Shown here: positions 6,033-13,883 of the stretch, one piece after another
How the letters are laid out: every line of letters starts with the position of its first letter
Numbering within the stretch: the first letter of the stretch is position 1
Assembly (NCBI GenBank): GCA_029007685.1
Contig: JAQXIG010000059.1
Coordinates: 1-16,625, forward strand
DNA from: a bacterium
Lineage (GTDB): Bacteria > Bacillota_I > Bacilli_A > RF39 > UBA660
DNA length: 16,625 nt
Reading direction: 5' to 3'
Notes under the pieces: model-generated
What the model was told of the DNA's origin: nothing
Database searches by the model: none
The model's input: the letters and a program-made list of their open reading frames with translations, nothing else
Program-made: the position numbers and the translations under genes

Positions 6033-7406
6033 TTAATGTATAGTTACTCCTGTATAGTAATGATTTAAAATTTGATCATACGTGTATCCAGATTTAGCCA
6101 TACCGCCCGCTCCATATTGACTCATCCCCACACCATGACCGTAACCTCTAGTTGTGATATTTAGAATGCCATTTTCTAATACTAGATCAAAATCAGCTGA
6201 ACGCAGTCCTAGTAAATTGCGAAATTCTACTCCTGTAAATATTTTAGTTCCTACTTTTATTTCTAAAACTCTACCACTGCTATCTCGTGATAAAATTTGA
6301 AAACTAACATCTTCTCTCAGATCTACTCCTAGTAGAGTTAAAACATTGGAAAAGTCTTGGGAAGTTTCTCTTAGATAAGAAGAGGCATCTTTATCCCAAC
6401 TACTATCAACACTTTTTAGATAGGGAATATCATGCCCCCAAACGTAAACAGCATCCTCAGTTTTACCATTACTGGTTGAATGATATACAGCATCAATGTA
6501 GTTCCCTTGATAATATATTTCTAAATCTTTCGTTTCCGTTACAGCTTTTTTTATTTTTTGGTAGTAAGTATCGAAAGAAGAACCCCAATCTTTTCTTAAT
6601 TCATCATTATCTTTGTAACGTTGTGTAGATACAGAATCTGTCAATTTACCACCATTTTCAATTTTTTTTAAGGCGTAAGTTCTAGAAACAATTGCTTGTG
6701 CTTTTAAAGCTTCTATAGGAAAAGAAGCAGGCATTTCAGCTCCTACTACACCTATTAAATACTCTTCTAATGACAACGTGATCACACTACCATTACTGCG
6801 ATAGACTGTTACTTGTTTTTCACTTACTATCGGTTGTGGAGAAGCACTTTCGGAACCTGTATTTGTTTGGGGAGAATTTCCCTGGTTGACTGAACTATCA
6901 CTAGGTTTTTTATTACTTGAATTGTTGTTTGTCACATGAGTACCACTAGAAGTTGTAGATTGCGTTACGTTAGTATGGATTTCGTTTGATGGAAGGTTTT
7001 CTTGATCTATAATTTCTGCTTCTGCAATCTCCTCTGTTACCGAGGTGGTAGTTTCCATCTTTAGGTCCATATCTTCCTTAATTTCAGTCTGATTGGAAGA
7101 ATCGATCTTTTCTACTACTGCATTTTGAATAATTCCATCACTAACATAAGTTAATTGGAAATCATCAACTTGCGTTGGATGCTCTGTTAATAATAATACA
7201 GCTAATATAATTCCCCCAACTGACAGCACTATCTTTTCTCCATTTCGTTTAATCTTTTTTTCCTTAATAAATCGTTTTATTTCTTCTTTCATACTACTAT
7301 TTTTATGTTTCAATTTTAAATCTTTACCAAATTCGCTGTCATAATTGAGATACAAAACTAGCACTTTTTCACCATTTATTTTTTTAAATTGATAACCTGC
7401 TATCAT
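6033..7406 (-). CDS. SpoIID/LytB-domain protein, probable membrane-anchored peptidoglycan lytic enzyme
   Basis: A 457-residue protein. Residues 1-57 form a basic cytoplasmic head, about 58-74 a transmembrane helix, and about 100-195 a Ser/Thr/Asn-rich low-complexity linker. From about 198 to the end lies a SpoIID domain: SLEEYLIGVVGAEMPASFPIEALKAQA with the probable catalytic Glu at 224, the YHSTSNGKTEDA region, and a C-terminal RGYGHGVGMSQYGAGGMA near 418-436. SpoIID enzymes cleave glycan strands lacking stem peptides during engulfment in sporulating Firmicutes. No other sporulation gene is in the window, so a vegetative cell-wall role is equally possible. The family identity is firm; the spoIID symbol is withheld because of the long head and linker. 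It lies 44 bases after priA, with GGTGA before its ATG. Confidence 0.9.
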   Translation of the reverse strand: MIAGYQFKKINGEKVLVLYLNYDSEFGKDLKLKHKNSSMKEEIKRFIKEKKIKRNGEKIVLSVGGIILAVLLLTEHPTQVDDFQLTYVSDGIIQNAVVEKIDSSNQTEIKEDMDLKMETTTSVTEEIAEAEIIDQENLPSNEIHTNVTQSTTSSGTHVTNNNSSNKKPSDSSVNQGNSPQTNTGSESASPQPIVSEKQVTVYRSNGSVITLSLEEYLIGVVGAEMPASFPIEALKAQAIVSRTYALKKIENGGKLTDSVSTQRYKDNDELRKDWGSSFDTYYQKIKKAVTETKDLEIYYQGNYIDAVYHSTSNGKTEDAVYVWGHDIPYLKSVDSSWDKDASSYLRETSQDFSNVLTLLGVDLREDVSFQILSRDSSGRVLEIKVGTKIFTGVEFRNLLGLRSADFDLVLENGILNITTRGYGHGVGMSQYGAGGMAKSGYTYDQILNHYYTGVTIH

Positions 7407-7450
7407 AAAAAATCACCATTTATAGTATGGCAATTTCTGAACTATTTAAA

Positions 7451-9625
7451 CTAAATATGAACAGGATCAAAGACGATATCAATTTTCACTTTGGAATTTG
7501 CTTTATAGTGTTCTATTATATTATTTAATATCATAGTTAATTTTTCCTCTTGTTTATATTTCAAAATAATTTGGAAGCGATAAACATTATTTATTTTAAA
7601 AACACTAGCGATACTAGGCCCTAAGATGATCGTAGAGGTAAGATTTTTTTCAAGATAATGAAATACTTTACCGCTATGGTTTTTGGCATCATCATAGTTT
7701 TTACTTAATATTTTGATAGTAGTTAAATAATAGTATGGAGGATACCCTAATTCTCTTCTAATTGACATTTCCTTTTGATAGAAACCTTCATAATCATGGT
7801 TTTTAGCATATTGAATAGCATAGTGATCTTGATTAAAGGTTTGAATTATGACATTACCTTTTTTTTCACCACGACCACTTCGTCCTGCTACTTGACTTAA
7901 TAGTTGATAGGTATATTCACTACTTCTAAAATCCGGAATATTCAGACTAGTATCCGCATTGATTACCCCCACTAGGGTAACATTAGCAAAATCTAGGCCT
8001 TTGGCGATCATTTGAGTACCCAGTAAAATATCGTATTCTTGCTTTTGAAATGAAGTGATGATCTTTTCATGAGCTCCTTTTTTACTGGTCGTATCAAAGT
8101 CCATTCTGATTACTTTGGCTGTCGTAAATAACTGTTTGATCTCTTCTTCAATCTTTTCTGTCCCTAACCCGAGATTGGTCATCGATTTTTCACTACATTC
8201 TGGACAAAATTCTCGTTGGTTAGTAGCATAACCACAATAATGACATCTTAGCATACCACTACTTTTATGATAGGTTAAGGTAATATCACACTTTGGACAT
8301 TTTTCTACATAACCACATTGTTGACAAGAAACAAAAGAGGAATATCCACGACGATTTAATAGTAATATTACCTGTTCTTTTTTTTCTAAAGATTCCTGAA
8401 TTTTATTCGTCAGAAGATGAGAAAAGTGACCTTTGCAAGTTTTCATTGCTTGGTTCATATCGACAATTTCTACTTCTGGTAATGCTTTTTGATGCACTCT
8501 TTCTTTCATTTCTAGTAAATAATAAATTCCTTTCTTAGCCCTAGCATAACTTTCTAAAGTAGGTGTAGCAGATCCTAAAATCAGTGGACATTTATGATAG
8601 TTGCTTCGCCATTTAGCAATATCGATCGCATGGTATTTTGGAGTACTTTCTTGTTTATAACTAGTAGTATGCTCTTCATCAATAATCAATAAGCCAATAT
8701 TTTTTAAGGGTGCAAATATCGCACTTCGAGCACCAATTACAATTTTGACTTCTCCTCTTGCGATTTTTCGCCATTCATCATATTTTTCTCCATCACTTAA
8801 ACGACTGTGCAATATCGCAATATCATCAGAAAAACGTTTTTGAAATCTAGCTACAATTTGTTCTGTTAAGGATATTTCCGGTACTAGTACAATGCTTTCC
8901 TTACCTTCTTTTAATGTTTTCTCAACCAACTCCATATATACTTCAGTTTTTCCACTTCCAGTTACTCCATGTAGTAAAAACACTTGATCTTTCCCTCTTT
9001 TTTCTAATACTTTTTCAACTATTTGTTTTTGAAGAGATGTTAATGGATATTTGGTAAGAATTTCTGTCTGATTTTTGCGACGGTATACTTCTTCTTTGTT
9101 TTCTATAATTACCTTATGCTTTAGTAAAGTTTTAACACTGCTACTAGAGATAGTTTCTAGCTCTTTCTTATTCATTCTTCCGACTGTTTTTAATAATGAG
9201 ATAATTTGCGTTTGATTGGCATTTCTCTTACAATAAGGATCATAGGTAGTGGATAGTGTTATATAGCTCTCCCATTTTTTTTGAATACTGACCTTATGTT
9301 TCGCTTTTAAAGCTTTGGGCAACATTACTTGGTAAGCACTAATTAGGGTACAAAGAGTAGCATTCATAATATATTTTCCTAGTTTTAATAGTTCTTCATT
9401 TAAAATTACTTCCTCATCCAATATAGTAATAATTTCTTTTAGTTCTACTTCTAATGAAGTCGCCTTTTTTATGTTTAAAACAAATCCTTCTAATTGTTGC
9501 TTTCCAAACGGTACTTGTACTCTAATTCCTATTTTTATTTTACTTTCTAACGAAGTAGGGACTAGATAATCAAAGGTTTTATTCATATTTCTATTTCCAA
9601 GTTCTACTAAGACTTCAATGATCAC
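7451..9625 (-). CDS. priA: Primosomal protein N' (replication restart helicase PriA)
   Basis: A superfamily-2 DNA helicase of 724 residues that recognises stalled forks and reloads the replisome. An N-terminal DNA-binding region begins IIEVLVELG; Walker A is HGVTGSGKTE (K226), Walker B DEEH is at 316-319, and GSATPTLES is at 351-359. A zinc module has eight cysteines (434, 437, 443, 446, 461, 464, 474, 477) inserted between the helicase lobes. The second lobe contains LGTQMIAKGLDF and VAGRSGRG. All expected motifs are intact, though the protein is somewhat shorter than the roughly 800-residue Bacillus form. The start is GTG, overlapping the upstream gene's TAG by one base (TAGTG), which implies translational coupling. 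Confidence 0.97.
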   Translation of the reverse strand: MIIEVLVELGNRNMNKTFDYLVPTSLESKIKIGIRVQVPFGKQQLEGFVLNIKKATSLEVELKEIITILDEEVILNEELLKLGKYIMNATLCTLISAYQVMLPKALKAKHKVSIQKKWESYITLSTTYDPYCKRNANQTQIISLLKTVGRMNKKELETISSSSVKTLLKHKVIIENKEEVYRRKNQTEILTKYPLTSLQKQIVEKVLEKRGKDQVFLLHGVTGSGKTEVYMELVEKTLKEGKESIVLVPEISLTEQIVARFQKRFSDDIAILHSRLSDGEKYDEWRKIARGEVKIVIGARSAIFAPLKNIGLLIIDEEHTTSYKQESTPKYHAIDIAKWRSNYHKCPLILGSATPTLESYARAKKGIYYLLEMKERVHQKALPEVEIVDMNQAMKTCKGHFSHLLTNKIQESLEKKEQVILLLNRRGYSSFVSCQQCGYVEKCPKCDITLTYHKSSGMLRCHYCGYATNQREFCPECSEKSMTNLGLGTEKIEEEIKQLFTTAKVIRMDFDTTSKKGAHEKIITSFQKQEYDILLGTQMIAKGLDFANVTLVGVINADTSLNIPDFRSSEYTYQLLSQVAGRSGRGEKKGNVIIQTFNQDHYAIQYAKNHDYEGFYQKEMSIRRELGYPPYYYLTTIKILSKNYDDAKNHSGKVFHYLEKNLTSTIILGPSIASVFKINNVYRFQIILKYKQEEKLTMILNNIIEHYKANSKVKIDIVFDPVHI

Positions 9626-10056
9626 TAATCATCACTTCTCCTTTTTTCTATTATAACATTTTTTTTCCATTCTTCTTCTTTTTTTAAAAGGATGGCTAGT
9701 TCTATTAAATTTCTCTTTTTAAGGGACATAATTTGTTGGGAGCTAGTATTTAATCTACCATATTTTTCGATATTTAGAGTATAAATATCGAAATTAGCTC
9801 GATGCTGTTCTTGGATTTTATGATTTTGATTAGTGGTTAGATAAATGATAATGAATGGCATATTGGTGATATTTGTTCTTGAGTGATCATTACTCTTTTT
9901 GGAAAAAATCACCTTTATATTTTGATTTTTAGGAAATTTTAGGGTAACGATGATTTCTTGATCATTACCTTCAATCTGATCTATATTTTCGTAAACTTGA
10001 GTTTGCTCTAAATCAAAAAATAAACTAATCCACTTAGATACTTTTTGTTTCATCAT
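9625..10056 (-). CDS. Hypothetical 143-residue protein coupled to priA
   Basis: Not recognised. It is a small, charged, soluble protein with alternating beta-like segments (EIIVTLKFP, NIKVIFSKK, MPFIIIYLTT, FDIYTLNIEKYG) and a Lys/Glu-rich helical C-terminus. No metal-binding or membrane motif is visible. The last base of its TAG is the first base of the priA GTG. It appears to be the first gene of the priA unit, placed just after the rseP terminator. GGTGA precedes two adjacent ATG codons; the second, at 10053, has the better spacing. In many Firmicutes the gene before priA is coaBC, but this protein is far too short and lacks its motifs. Confidence 0.7.
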   Translation of the reverse strand: MMKQKVSKWISLFFDLEQTQVYENIDQIEGNDQEIIVTLKFPKNQNIKVIFSKKSNDHSRTNITNMPFIIIYLTTNQNHKIQEQHRANFDIYTLNIEKYGRLNTSSQQIMSLKKRNLIELAILLKKEEEWKKNVIIEKRRSDD

Positions 10057-10122
10057 CTATCACCGTACTCAAACTACCATATTTTTTCATGAGATGCAAA
10101 ATCATCTTTTTCTAAATCCCGG

Positions 10123-10170
10123 CAAAAAAGAAAGAGAAAATAGTATGTTTAGCTACTAAATTTCTCTTTT
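10123..10170 (-). terminator. Intrinsic terminator after cdsA-rseP
   Basis: On the minus strand AAAGAGAAA pairs with TTTCTCTTT across a loop that includes additional partial pairing (TTTAG with CTA). It is followed by CTTTTTTG. It lies directly after the rseP stop and ends the cdsA-rseP unit. Confidence 0.75.
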
Positions 10171-10181
10171 TCAGATGTTTT

Positions 10182-11222
10182 TTAAAATAATTTTACAATA
10201 TCATTAAAAGTGATAAAAATCATCAAAGCAATTAAAAGGAAGAAACCAATGGAATGAATTAAACTTTCTGTTTCGCCCTTAACAGGACTTCCTTTGATCT
10301 TTTCGATGAATAAGAATACAATTCTTCCACCATCGAAAGCCGGAAAAGGTATTAAGTTAATAAATCCTACATTAATACTTAACAAAGCAATTAAGTAAAT
10401 AATATTTTTAAAACCGGCTTCTCTTTGTTCTCCCACAATACTATAAATGCCAACCGGACCTGATAATTGATTCACTGATAAATTCCCAGTAAATAGACTT
10501 TTAAAAGTAACGATCATTTGTCTAAATAAGGATCCTGTTTTGGTAAAAGCATAATCTATTGCTGCCATAAATCCGGTTTCTACTTCTGAGGATAATTTGA
10601 CTCCAATCCGATATACTTTACTCCCATCAACGACTTCTTCTACTGGTTTTACTTTGATTTCATATTCCTTATGATCTCTTCTGACTAAAAAAGTAATGGG
10701 TCTAGATCGATTTTCGGTTTGAAGATAAATTAACATGTCATCTGCTGTTTTAATCTTATGATCATTTATTTTTAAGACATAGTCATTTTCTTTTAGCCCT
10801 GCTTCATAAGCGGGATTTCCCTTTAATACTTCACCAATAATCGGTTCACTACTGGGAGATCCCCAAATCAATCCCATTAAGAATAGAAAAATAATAGCAC
10901 TAATAAAGTTAAATCCAGCTCCGAAAAACATTACGAGAAAACGTTGCCAAATAGGCTTTGTATATAATTTTCTATCTTCTGGAATATTGGTACTATCGTT
11001 TGCTTCTTCCCCTGCTAAAGCACAAAAACCACCGATAGGAATTGCTCTAATGGAATAAGTTGTTTCTTGATGTTTACTTTTCCAACTAATTAATTTAGGA
11101 CCCATTCCAATTGAAAACTCATGAACATATACACCAAACAGTTTGGCAAATAGGAAATGTCCTGATTCATGAATTAGTACAATAATTCCCAATATAATAA
11201 CAAAATAAATTAAATTGATCAT
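10182..11222 (-). CDS. rseP: Site-2 intramembrane zinc metalloprotease RseP/RasP
   Basis: A polytopic site-2 protease of 346 residues that cuts substrates such as anti-sigma factors and signal-peptide remnants within the membrane. The zinc-binding HESGH is at residues 18-22 in the first membrane helix, followed by FGVYVHEFSIGMGPKL and IPIGGFCALAGE, both typical. A PDZ domain occupies about 125-190 (AGLKENDYVLKINDHKI). The third zinc ligand is D297 in FPAFDGGR, where LDGGR is the usual form; the Asp is kept. It follows cdsA by 8 bases with AGGAGG before its ATG, the standard cdsA-rseP pair. proS, often next, is absent, and a terminator follows. Confidence 0.96.
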   Translation of the reverse strand: MINLIYFVIILGIIVLIHESGHFLFAKLFGVYVHEFSIGMGPKLISWKSKHQETTYSIRAIPIGGFCALAGEEANDSTNIPEDRKLYTKPIWQRFLVMFFGAGFNFISAIIFLFLMGLIWGSPSSEPIIGEVLKGNPAYEAGLKENDYVLKINDHKIKTADDMLIYLQTENRSRPITFLVRRDHKEYEIKVKPVEEVVDGSKVYRIGVKLSSEVETGFMAAIDYAFTKTGSLFRQMIVTFKSLFTGNLSVNQLSGPVGIYSIVGEQREAGFKNIIYLIALLSINVGFINLIPFPAFDGGRIVFLFIEKIKGSPVKGETESLIHSIGFFLLIALMIFITFNDIVKLF

Positions 11223-11230
11223 TGTTCCTC

Positions 11231-12031
11231 CTATATGATACCTATAAATAATACTGCTGTAATAATTACAAAAATGACGCTATCAAAACGATCTAATACC
11301 CCACCATGACCTGGAATTAAATTTGAAAAATCTTTTTTACCATACAGTCTTTTGATAGCAGAAAACACCAAATCTCCTAGTTGCCCTATTAAGGATAGTG
11401 TAAGGGTGACAATTAACAGATGCGTCAGATTCATATTGGCATTAATTACAGTTAAATAAAAAATAATAGCTGTAAAGACCCCCATTATGGTTCCACCAAT
11501 TAAACCTTCAATCGTCTTCTTCGGCGAAATTTTAGGACAAAGTTTATGAGTTCCTATTAATTGTCCAGTAAATAAGGCAAAAACATCAGTCATCGTTGTA
11601 ATGACAAAAAAGTACGTAAGATATAATAGTGAATAGTTTCTAATGATAATCATTAAATGAAAGGAAAGTCCAATAAAAATAGCTGATCCTAGTAGATATA
11701 AAGCATCCTCTAAATTATACTTTTTAATATCCCCAATTATGACGATTGGTAACAAGAAGACAATCATAAATAAACTTAAGATTTGATAGTCTAATACTAA
11801 TGTTAATTCATTTGACTTACAGTTATTGACAATTAGAAAACCTACGGCTAAAAAAGACAATATTTCTAGTAATAAAGGTAATTTTTTTTCTTTATAACGC
11901 ACATCATATAATTCTTTAAATCCAACTAATCCTAAAATCAAACTTAGACTAGTAAAATAAAGTCCGCCTTGAATGATAAAAGGAATAAAAATGGATAGTA
12001 TGATAATAGCACCAATCACTCTTGTTTTCAT
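11231..12031 (-). CDS. cdsA: Phosphatidate cytidylyltransferase (CDP-diglyceride synthase)
   Basis: An integral membrane enzyme making CDP-diacylglycerol from CTP and phosphatidate, the branch point of phospholipid synthesis. The product has 266 residues with about eight hydrophobic segments. The C-terminal family signature is intact: SAIKRLYGKKDFSNLIPGHG followed by GVLDRFD, with its conserved Lys, Asp and His-Gly-Gly. I chose the ATG at 12031 because CAGGAGG lies 6-7 bases before it. The longer frame from 12055 starts only a few bases after the predicted transcription start and has no ribosome binding site. uppS and frr, often upstream, are not present here; a divergent membrane gene lies there instead. 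Confidence 0.95.
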   Translation of the reverse strand: MKTRVIGAIIILSIFIPFIIQGGLYFTSLSLILGLVGFKELYDVRYKEKKLPLLLEILSFLAVGFLIVNNCKSNELTLVLDYQILSLFMIVFLLPIVIIGDIKKYNLEDALYLLGSAIFIGLSFHLMIIIRNYSLLYLTYFFVITTMTDVFALFTGQLIGTHKLCPKISPKKTIEGLIGGTIMGVFTAIIFYLTVINANMNLTHLLIVTLTLSLIGQLGDLVFSAIKRLYGKKDFSNLIPGHGGVLDRFDSVIFVIITAVLFIGII

Positions 12032-12068
12032 ATTTATCCTCCTGATTTTTTTCATTATCTTTTCTATT

Positions 12069-12097
12069 ATTATAATACAGTTAGAAAATAACTACAA
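12069..12097 (-). promoter_or_regulatory. Sigma-A-type promoter for cdsA-rseP
   Basis: On the minus strand: -35 TTGTAG (12097-12092), a spacer of exactly 17 bases, and a perfect -10 TATAAT (12074-12069). Transcription would start near 12062, about 31 bases before the chosen cdsA ATG. Confidence 0.75.
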
Positions 12098-12109
12098 TAA
12101 ATTTATGAT
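12081..12109 (+). promoter_or_regulatory. Possible promoter for the divergent CmpB-like gene
   Basis: On the plus strand TTAGAA (12081-12086), a 17-base spacer and TATGAT (12104-12109) could form a weak promoter about 37 bases before the start codon. It overlaps the cdsA promoter, so the two might interfere. The -35 match is poor. Confidence 0.3.
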
Positions 12110-12146
12110 AATTCTTTTTTTGAATATACTAAGTGGTGGTGATACT

Positions 12147-12644
12147 ATGTATTATTATCTTAATTATTTTTTTCTTTTTTCAATTATTGGTCATTTTTTG
12201 GAAAGTACTTTGTATCCATCTTATGAAAGTGGTATTTTAACGGGATACTGGACGCCTATTTATGGAATTGGAATTGTGATTATTATTTTTATTTATCAGT
12301 TATGCCAGAGATGGAAACTTTCTAACAAATGGTACTTTCCTCTATTGTTTTTTTTGATTTGCGGGATTACTTTAGCGAGTATTGAATTATTAGGAGGATA
12401 CTTAATTCAGATTCTTTTTCATCGAGTATTTTGGAACTATCAATCACATCACTTTCCAATTTTTTTGTATACTTCTCTAGATATGGCCTTGATCTGGGGA
12501 ATTGCAAGTTTAGGTGTTTCTTATCTTTTGAAACCACTTTTTGATCGCATTATATTAAAAATTCCTAAATGGATGACATGGATAGTTTCTGTCATATTTA
12601 TAGTGGATGTTTTATATCAACTAAGCAGTTTATTTACGAAATAA
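12147..12644 (+). CDS. Putative ABC-transporter-type membrane protein of the CmpB family (PF06541-like)
   Basis: A 165-residue polytopic protein with about five hydrophobic helices. Near the N-terminus, FSIIGHFLESTLYP (conserved Glu at 19) and GILTGYWTPIYGIG (about 29-42) match the pattern of the CmpB / putative ABC-transporter type IV family, which usually reads like W-E ... RGFLNGPICPIYGFG. The biochemical role of that family is poorly established, and no ATPase gene is adjacent. I chose the ATG at 12147 because AAGTGGTGGTGAT precedes it. A longer reading from 11973 would overlap the start of cdsA head-on and lacks a ribosome binding site. This is one of only two clear plus-strand genes in the window. 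Confidence 0.75.
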   Translation: MYYYLNYFFLFSIIGHFLESTLYPSYESGILTGYWTPIYGIGIVIIIFIYQLCQRWKLSNKWYFPLLFFLICGITLASIELLGGYLIQILFHRVFWNYQSHHFPIFLYTSLDMALIWGIASLGVSYLLKPLFDRIILKIPKWMTWIVSVIFIVDVLYQLSSLFTK

Positions 12645-12710
12645 AATAACTAGTTAAAAACTAAAAGTTTGTCTACCATCTAATATACAACCGATGCTTT
12701 GTATCATGAG

Positions 12711-12740
12711 AAGACTACCGTACTCATTTACAGTAATCTT
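12711..12740 (-). terminator. Hairpin after the zinc-ribbon gene, terminator uncertain
   Basis: On the minus strand AAGATTACTG and CGGTAGTCTT pair fully in RNA (two U-G pairs) around a 10-base loop, 11 bases after the TGA at 12752. No T-run follows immediately. A T-rich stretch with weak pairing lies at about 12645-12670, between the two convergent genes. Confidence 0.3.
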
Positions 12741-12751
12741 GGAATACTTTT

Positions 12752-13714
12752 TCAGCATCCTCCTATACAATCAATTCTTCTTTCCAATATTTTTTTTTGG
12801 GACTTAATAGCTTGATACATTTTTAAATCTTTACACACAACACACACTTTTTTCAAATAAATACTTTTGGATAGTACCTCCATAATAGAAATCAAAACCA
12901 ACAACGCGAAATGATTCACCAATTTCACAGAAATTTTATCAATTAGAAAAGACACTTGATAATCTTGATCCTTCTCTATCATTTGAAAATGGTCAAATAA
13001 AGACTTAATAAATTCTTGTTCTTCTCTCGAAGTAATCTTTTTCAAGTTACTATATTCATAATCCCAATAGACATCCTGCTTAGTTTTTCCAATCACTCTA
13101 TCTGTAGGCACAATATCTCCCATTTGTAATGTCACACACTTTTTCAATATTATTTGAAGATTTTCAAACTTGCACCCCAAAGGTGAAATTCCATAATAAA
13201 AAGATGCTAATTTCAAAAAAGAATAGTTCATAGGAACATAATCATTATCAAAATATAATAAAGTTGAATGACAAAAAGGACATAAACAAATCCCTTTCTG
13301 ATTAGTAGAATAAATCAAATCAATATAAAAAGTTTGTAAACAACGATAACAACTCGCAATATTATTATAATCCAATTTATTACTGATTGGCACATTTTCT
13401 CTTAAAGCAACAATCTCTTCAAACATTTCTGTTAAAGAATAATCACTCACTGGTAAATTAGTATCTGGAAATGTTAAAAGCCTATTTATAATAAGCAACA
13501 CTCGATTATCCTTAATCTTCTTTGTTGTGACCAACACATAAAGATGAATCAATAATTCATACTCATTTAATTCGTCAACTAAGATATCTTTGGTACTATC
13601 AAAAATCTTTAAATATCTCTTAGGCATTACTAAAAAATAATTCAGATCATAACATAAATCTGGAAGTTGCTTTATTCCTAATTTTTGATATTTTTGTAAC
13701 CACCAATATTTCAT
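12752..13714 (-). CDS. Hypothetical protein with a central zinc ribbon
   Basis: An unrecognised protein of 320 residues. I start it at 13714 because GGAGG lies 7 bases upstream; a longer frame from 13741 lacks such a site. Two CxxC knuckles, C122-C125 (SCYRC) and C145-C148 (CPFC), about 20 residues apart, form a likely zinc ribbon in the middle. The flanking regions are helical and rich in Leu, Ile, Tyr and Lys, and a further CVVC pair lies near the C-terminus. Stretches such as NHFALLVLISIMEVL are hydrophobic but probably not membrane-spanning. A nucleic-acid or protein-binding role is only a guess from the ribbon. The stop is TGA. Its only neighbour on the same strand is the gene at 13884. 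Confidence 0.7.
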   Translation of the reverse strand: MKYWWLQKYQKLGIKQLPDLCYDLNYFLVMPKRYLKIFDSTKDILVDELNEYELLIHLYVLVTTKKIKDNRVLLIINRLLTFPDTNLPVSDYSLTEMFEEIVALRENVPISNKLDYNNIASCYRCLQTFYIDLIYSTNQKGICLCPFCHSTLLYFDNDYVPMNYSFLKLASFYYGISPLGCKFENLQIILKKCVTLQMGDIVPTDRVIGKTKQDVYWDYEYSNLKKITSREEQEFIKSLFDHFQMIEKDQDYQVSFLIDKISVKLVNHFALLVLISIMEVLSKSIYLKKVCVVCKDLKMYQAIKSQKKILERRIDCIGGC

Positions 13715-13731
13715 CACAATCCTCCACTTAA

Positions 13732-13877
13732 CTAACCACAATCTAAAAATATCTGTAAAATCTCATATAAAAGATGATCAATATTTTTATTCTGTCCTAA
13801 ACAAAAAAATAAATACCCTATCGTTTATCCTGATTTTTATGATGAAAGCCAAAAACTAAAGTAAAAAACTCAGATGC
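13732..13877 (-). pseudogene. Possible remnant of a short coding segment with one frameshift
   Basis: Between the two zinc-ribbon genes the minus strand reads ASEFFTLVFGFHHKNQDK. With one base added in the AAA near 13823-13826, it then continues TIGYLFFCLGQNKNIDHLLY and EILQIFLDCG to a TAG at 13734-13732. The interval of 143 bases between stops is one short of 48 codons. There is no start codon. Such an open stretch can arise by chance in AT-rich DNA, so this is a weak call. Confidence 0.22.
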
Positions 13878-13883
13878 CTATAA

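Noticed and set aside
8293..8538. Plus-strand open frame opposite priA
   Set aside because: It is antisense to the PriA zinc-binding region; its composition is that of a shadow frame.
11973..12146. Long N-terminal extension of the CmpB-like protein on the plus strand
   Set aside because: It would overlap the start of cdsA head-on, has no ribosome binding site, and the family pattern begins after the ATG at 12147, which has one.
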